Source: Ruminococcus sp. (lineage in GTDB: Bacteria; Bacillota; Clostridia; Oscillospirales; Ruminococcaceae). From it: 7,438 bases of DNA. The stretch's first letter is position 1. Each line of letters starts with the position of its first letter. The stretch covers positions 1 through 7,438 of the forward strand of contig DMBA01000169.1 of assembly GCA_003446315.1 (NCBI GenBank), read 5' to 3'. The notes beneath the pieces are model-generated. The model did not search any database. It saw only the letters and a program-made list of their open reading frames with translations, and was not told the origin of the DNA. Position numbers and translations under genes: made by a program. This document shows, one piece after another, positions 6,072 to 7,438 of the stretch.

Positions 6072-6113
6072 AACAAATTAGAAGATACCGGCTGTGATAT
6101 CTTCTAATTTGTT
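6072..6113. repeat. Perfect 16-bp inverted repeat between the two candidate small RNAs
   Basis: The arms 6072-6087 (AACAAATTAGAAGATA) and 6098-6113 match perfectly around a 10-base loop. The stem has few G-C pairs and only TTTGTTT at its end on the + strand. It could be a back-up terminator for RNA 1, a barrier between the two units, or the remnant of a small mobile repeat; there is no target duplication to support the last. Confidence 0.75.
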
Positions 6114-6142
6114 TACGCACTGTAATATTCCGGAAAAATATT

Positions 6143-6157
6143 CTGAAAATCTTTCAG
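6143..6157. promoter_or_regulatory. Perfect palindrome at the -35 position of the second small-RNA promoter
   Basis: CTGAAA (6143-6148) and TTTCAG (6152-6157) are perfect inverted repeats around ATC. The site ends 18 bases before the extended -10 motif, in the place where the -35 contacts would be. A dimeric regulator bound here could either recruit or block RNA polymerase. Confidence 0.45.
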
Positions 6158-6175
6158 GTTATTTTAATGTTGCGC

Positions 6176-6184
6176 TGTTATAAT
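6176..6184 (+). promoter_or_regulatory. Extended -10 promoter of the second candidate small RNA
   Basis: TGTTATAAT provides the TGn extension plus a perfect TATAAT (6179-6184). No good -35 is present at 16 to 18 bases, which is typical of extended -10 promoters. The start of transcription would be near 6191. Confidence 0.65.
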
Positions 6185-6190
6185 AGGGTC

Positions 6191-6308
6191 AGTGAAGCAA
6201 AACAATTGCTTCCTGAATGATTTTACCCCATTTTCCCAATTTCCCTATTACCGGATTGCACTCATTTATATTTACTTCGGGACTGCTTTGAAAAGCAGCC
6301 CCTTTTTT
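6191..6308 (+). ncRNA. Candidate small RNA 2 with C-rich unpaired region
   Basis: About 118 bases between an extended -10 promoter and a clear intrinsic terminator, with no open frame of note. The 5' hairpin is GAAGCAA (6194-6200) with TTGCTTC (6206-6212), loop AACAA. Next come three C-rich blocks (CCCC 6226-6229, CCC 6235-6237, CCC 6243-6245) without strong partners inside the RNA, then AU-rich sequence and the terminator stem. The motif CCCAAT-TT-CCCTAT (6235-6248) and TGATTTTAC (6218-6226) recur in candidate RNA 1, pointing to common ancestry or targets. CCCTATTA (6243-6250) is the exact complement of TAATAGGG (6181-6188) overlapping its own -10, but that segment is probably not transcribed. 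No recognised RNA family. Confidence 0.55.
6279..6308 (+). terminator. Intrinsic terminator of candidate small RNA 2
   Basis: GGG-A-CTGCTT (6279-6288) pairs with AAGCAG-C-CCC (6293-6302) with one A-C mismatch and a TGAA loop, followed directly by six T (6303-6308). The T run is only on the + strand, where no protein gene ends; read on the - strand the hairpin has no T run, so it is not a good terminator for the gene ending at 6311. Confidence 0.85.
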
Positions 6309-6310
6309 CT

Positions 6311-7438
6311 TTATTCAAAGGAATTAGCGCAGAGCAAAGCGGTGATGCCGGTATCTGCTGTATAGGTCATGCCTTCAGCGATGGTGTAATATTGCAGTGC
6401 AGCCGTTTCCGGATTGTCCGGATCGGGCTGGGTGTAGAGATAGATCCCGTTTTGCGCGATCTGTTCGTAATCGCAGACATGATCTGCAAGCGGCTGCCAC
6501 TGATAATTCCGGAGCATTTGCAGCGTATGCTTGTTTTGCGTCGAATCGGTGATGGCAAAAGCGGTGCCGAATGCCGGATAGCTCTGATAATCTTCCGCAA
6601 TGACCCCATTGAGATTACCTGCATCGGAAAAGAGCTGGTGTTTTCCGTTGATGCCGACCAGCGTGTTTTCCGTTTGTTCCGGATCACCGTACCATTGATA
6701 ATAGGTATAACCGTCAAAAGCATAGGGCATTGTTCTGTTGAAATCTGCGTTCCGGTCATCGTGCAGCAGATATTCAAAAACCTTATAATTCCGGCTGTCC
6801 TGAAATGCTTTGGAGAGCTCTGCATCAATATCATCATCAGCGTTTGCATCCACGATCGAAAAACTGTTTTCAGCGAAGCACAGCAAGGCGTTTCCGCTTG
6901 GTGCAAACTGGTAGAAGCAATGGGATAACCGAAATGCATCATCTAAATTGTCCTTGGTGACTGCATCGAAAACTGCATTGAGTTCAGCTTTTTCCGTTTC
7001 AACCGGTTTTGCTTTGCAGTAAAGCTGTGCGTTGAATGTGCCGGTTGAATGGATCAGATATGGCTTTGTTTGACAGGTGGGGAGAAGGACATTGATGATG
7101 TCCGGGCTTCCCTCATTCAATTGGAACAGGTTCTCTGAAGTGCCGGAAGCATGATCGTAATACCAGATACCGGCATCTTTTGGCTGATTGACGATTGACC
7201 GGTGCGTTGCTTCCGGGTCGAGCCCTATGGCGGATTTGATGAGTTCTCCCGGCAAGGCAGCTTTGCAGCCGAAATAACAGCTTCCGTCCGGATAGCAGCG
7301 CAGAAGAAATACACGCCAGTTCTCCTCGCTGAGTGCGCTTTGCAGGACTTGCTGTGTATCCTGTTCCAGATCATATTGGAGCATGTGCGTAAAGTTCCCG
7401 TCTGAAACGGTATAATGAAAATAGCGCGGGGCGATTTT
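6311..7438 (-). CDS. Hypothetical protein of unknown family, 5' end outside window
   Basis: The frame is open from the right edge (7438) to the stop at 6311, giving 375 visible residues. An ATG at 7384 exists, but it has no ribosome binding site and the residues before it (APRYFHYTVSDGNFTH) read like protein, so the gene probably begins outside the window. I do not recognise the family. The product is acidic, has no transmembrane segment or signal peptide in the visible part, and has nine cysteines, three of them close together in RC-YPDGS-C-YFG-C (about visible residues 48-58). Aromatic-rich segments such as YTYYQWYG and repeated short strands suggest a beta-rich fold. Its stop codon lies 2 bases from the end of the opposing small-RNA terminator, and no - strand terminator follows, so its mRNA could run antisense through both candidate small RNAs. 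Confidence 0.75.
   Translation of the reverse strand, partial: KIAPRYFHYTVSDGNFTHMLQYDLEQDTQQVLQSALSEENWRVFLLRCYPDGSCYFGCKAALPGELIKSAIGLDPEATHRSIVNQPKDAGIWYYDHASGTSENLFQLNEGSPDIINVLLPTCQTKPYLIHSTGTFNAQLYCKAKPVETEKAELNAVFDAVTKDNLDDAFRLSHCFYQFAPSGNALLCFAENSFSIVDANADDDIDAELSKAFQDSRNYKVFEYLLHDDRNADFNRTMPYAFDGYTYYQWYGDPEQTENTLVGINGKHQLFSDAGNLNGVIAEDYQSYPAFGTAFAITDSTQNKHTLQMLRNYQWQPLADHVCDYEQIAQNGIYLYTQPDPDNPETAALQYYTIAEGMTYTADTGITALLCANSFE

Larger units (their letters stand above)
5680..6310. other. 631-base intergenic region rich in regulatory structure
   Basis: No convincing protein gene occurs here. It holds the esterase promoter and leader palindrome (5713-5773), phased repeats (5857-5895), two candidate small-RNA genes on the + strand (about 5939-6045 and 6191-6308) and a long inverted repeat (6072-6113). 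It is markedly more AT-rich than the flanking genes, apart from the C-rich segments. Each element is described separately. Confidence 0.8.

Noticed and set aside
5939..6113. 6S RNA
   Set aside because: Size would be near that of 6S RNA, but the 5' and 3' ends do not pair with each other and there is no long helix with a central bubble; the 5' end folds on itself.
5774..6310. Riboswitch or attenuator for the esterase
   Set aside because: The esterase has its own near-consensus promoter at 5745-5773, downstream of these structures, and the T runs of the hairpins are on the opposite strand.

Overview
The window looks like chromosomal DNA from a fibre-degrading gut or rumen Firmicute close to Ruminococcus (Oscillospiraceae). 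The clues are a dockerin-bearing double esterase, an LPxTG surface protein with a Thr/Val-rich linker, AGGAGG-type ribosome binding sites, sigma-A promoters and clostridial-type Rrf2 and GNAT proteins. The genus is inferred from protein style; there is no rRNA or other marker.

Layout on the + strand, left to right: (1) the 3' part of a cell-wall-anchored beta-helix surface protein (2-1303); (2) an Rrf2/IscR-type regulator (1404-1841) behind a good promoter; (3) a GNAT acetyltransferase (2027-2659), possibly on the same mRNA; (4) a strong bidirectional terminator (2679-2719). On the - strand: (5) a 982-residue secreted protein (2731-5679) with signal peptide, galactose-binding-like domain, SGNH esterase, ricin-type lectin, dockerin, CBM and a second, CE12-like SGNH esterase. 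It has its own TTGACA-17-TATGAT promoter and an operator-like palindrome in the leader. At the right edge, also on the - strand, is (6) an unrecognised protein (6311-7438) running off the window.

The 630-base gap 5680-6310 is the least ordinary part. On the + strand it carries what look like two tandem small-RNA genes. Each has a TATAAT box, an early hairpin, an unpaired C-rich stretch and a 3' hairpin with a T run. The two share the motif CCCAAT-(0-2 nt)-CCC(C)TAT and the 9-mer TGATTTTAC, which suggests duplication or a shared target set. The first promoter overlaps a perfect palindrome with a TATAAT on each strand and is preceded by 11-bp-phased TTCACA/TTCATA repeats. The second has an extended -10 and a perfect palindrome at its -35 position. 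A 16-bp perfect inverted repeat separates them. C-rich unpaired segments in Firmicute sRNAs commonly target Shine-Dalgarno sequences, and the adjacent esterase mRNA has an unusually G-rich one.

The two cell-surface products (LPxTG protein and dockerin esterase) fit a polysaccharide-degrading lifestyle: the esterase would remove acetyl groups from pectic rhamnogalacturonan while attached to a cellulosome through its dockerin. No operon link joins the surface protein, the regulator and the esterase. No tRNA, rRNA, CRISPR array or mobile element was seen.
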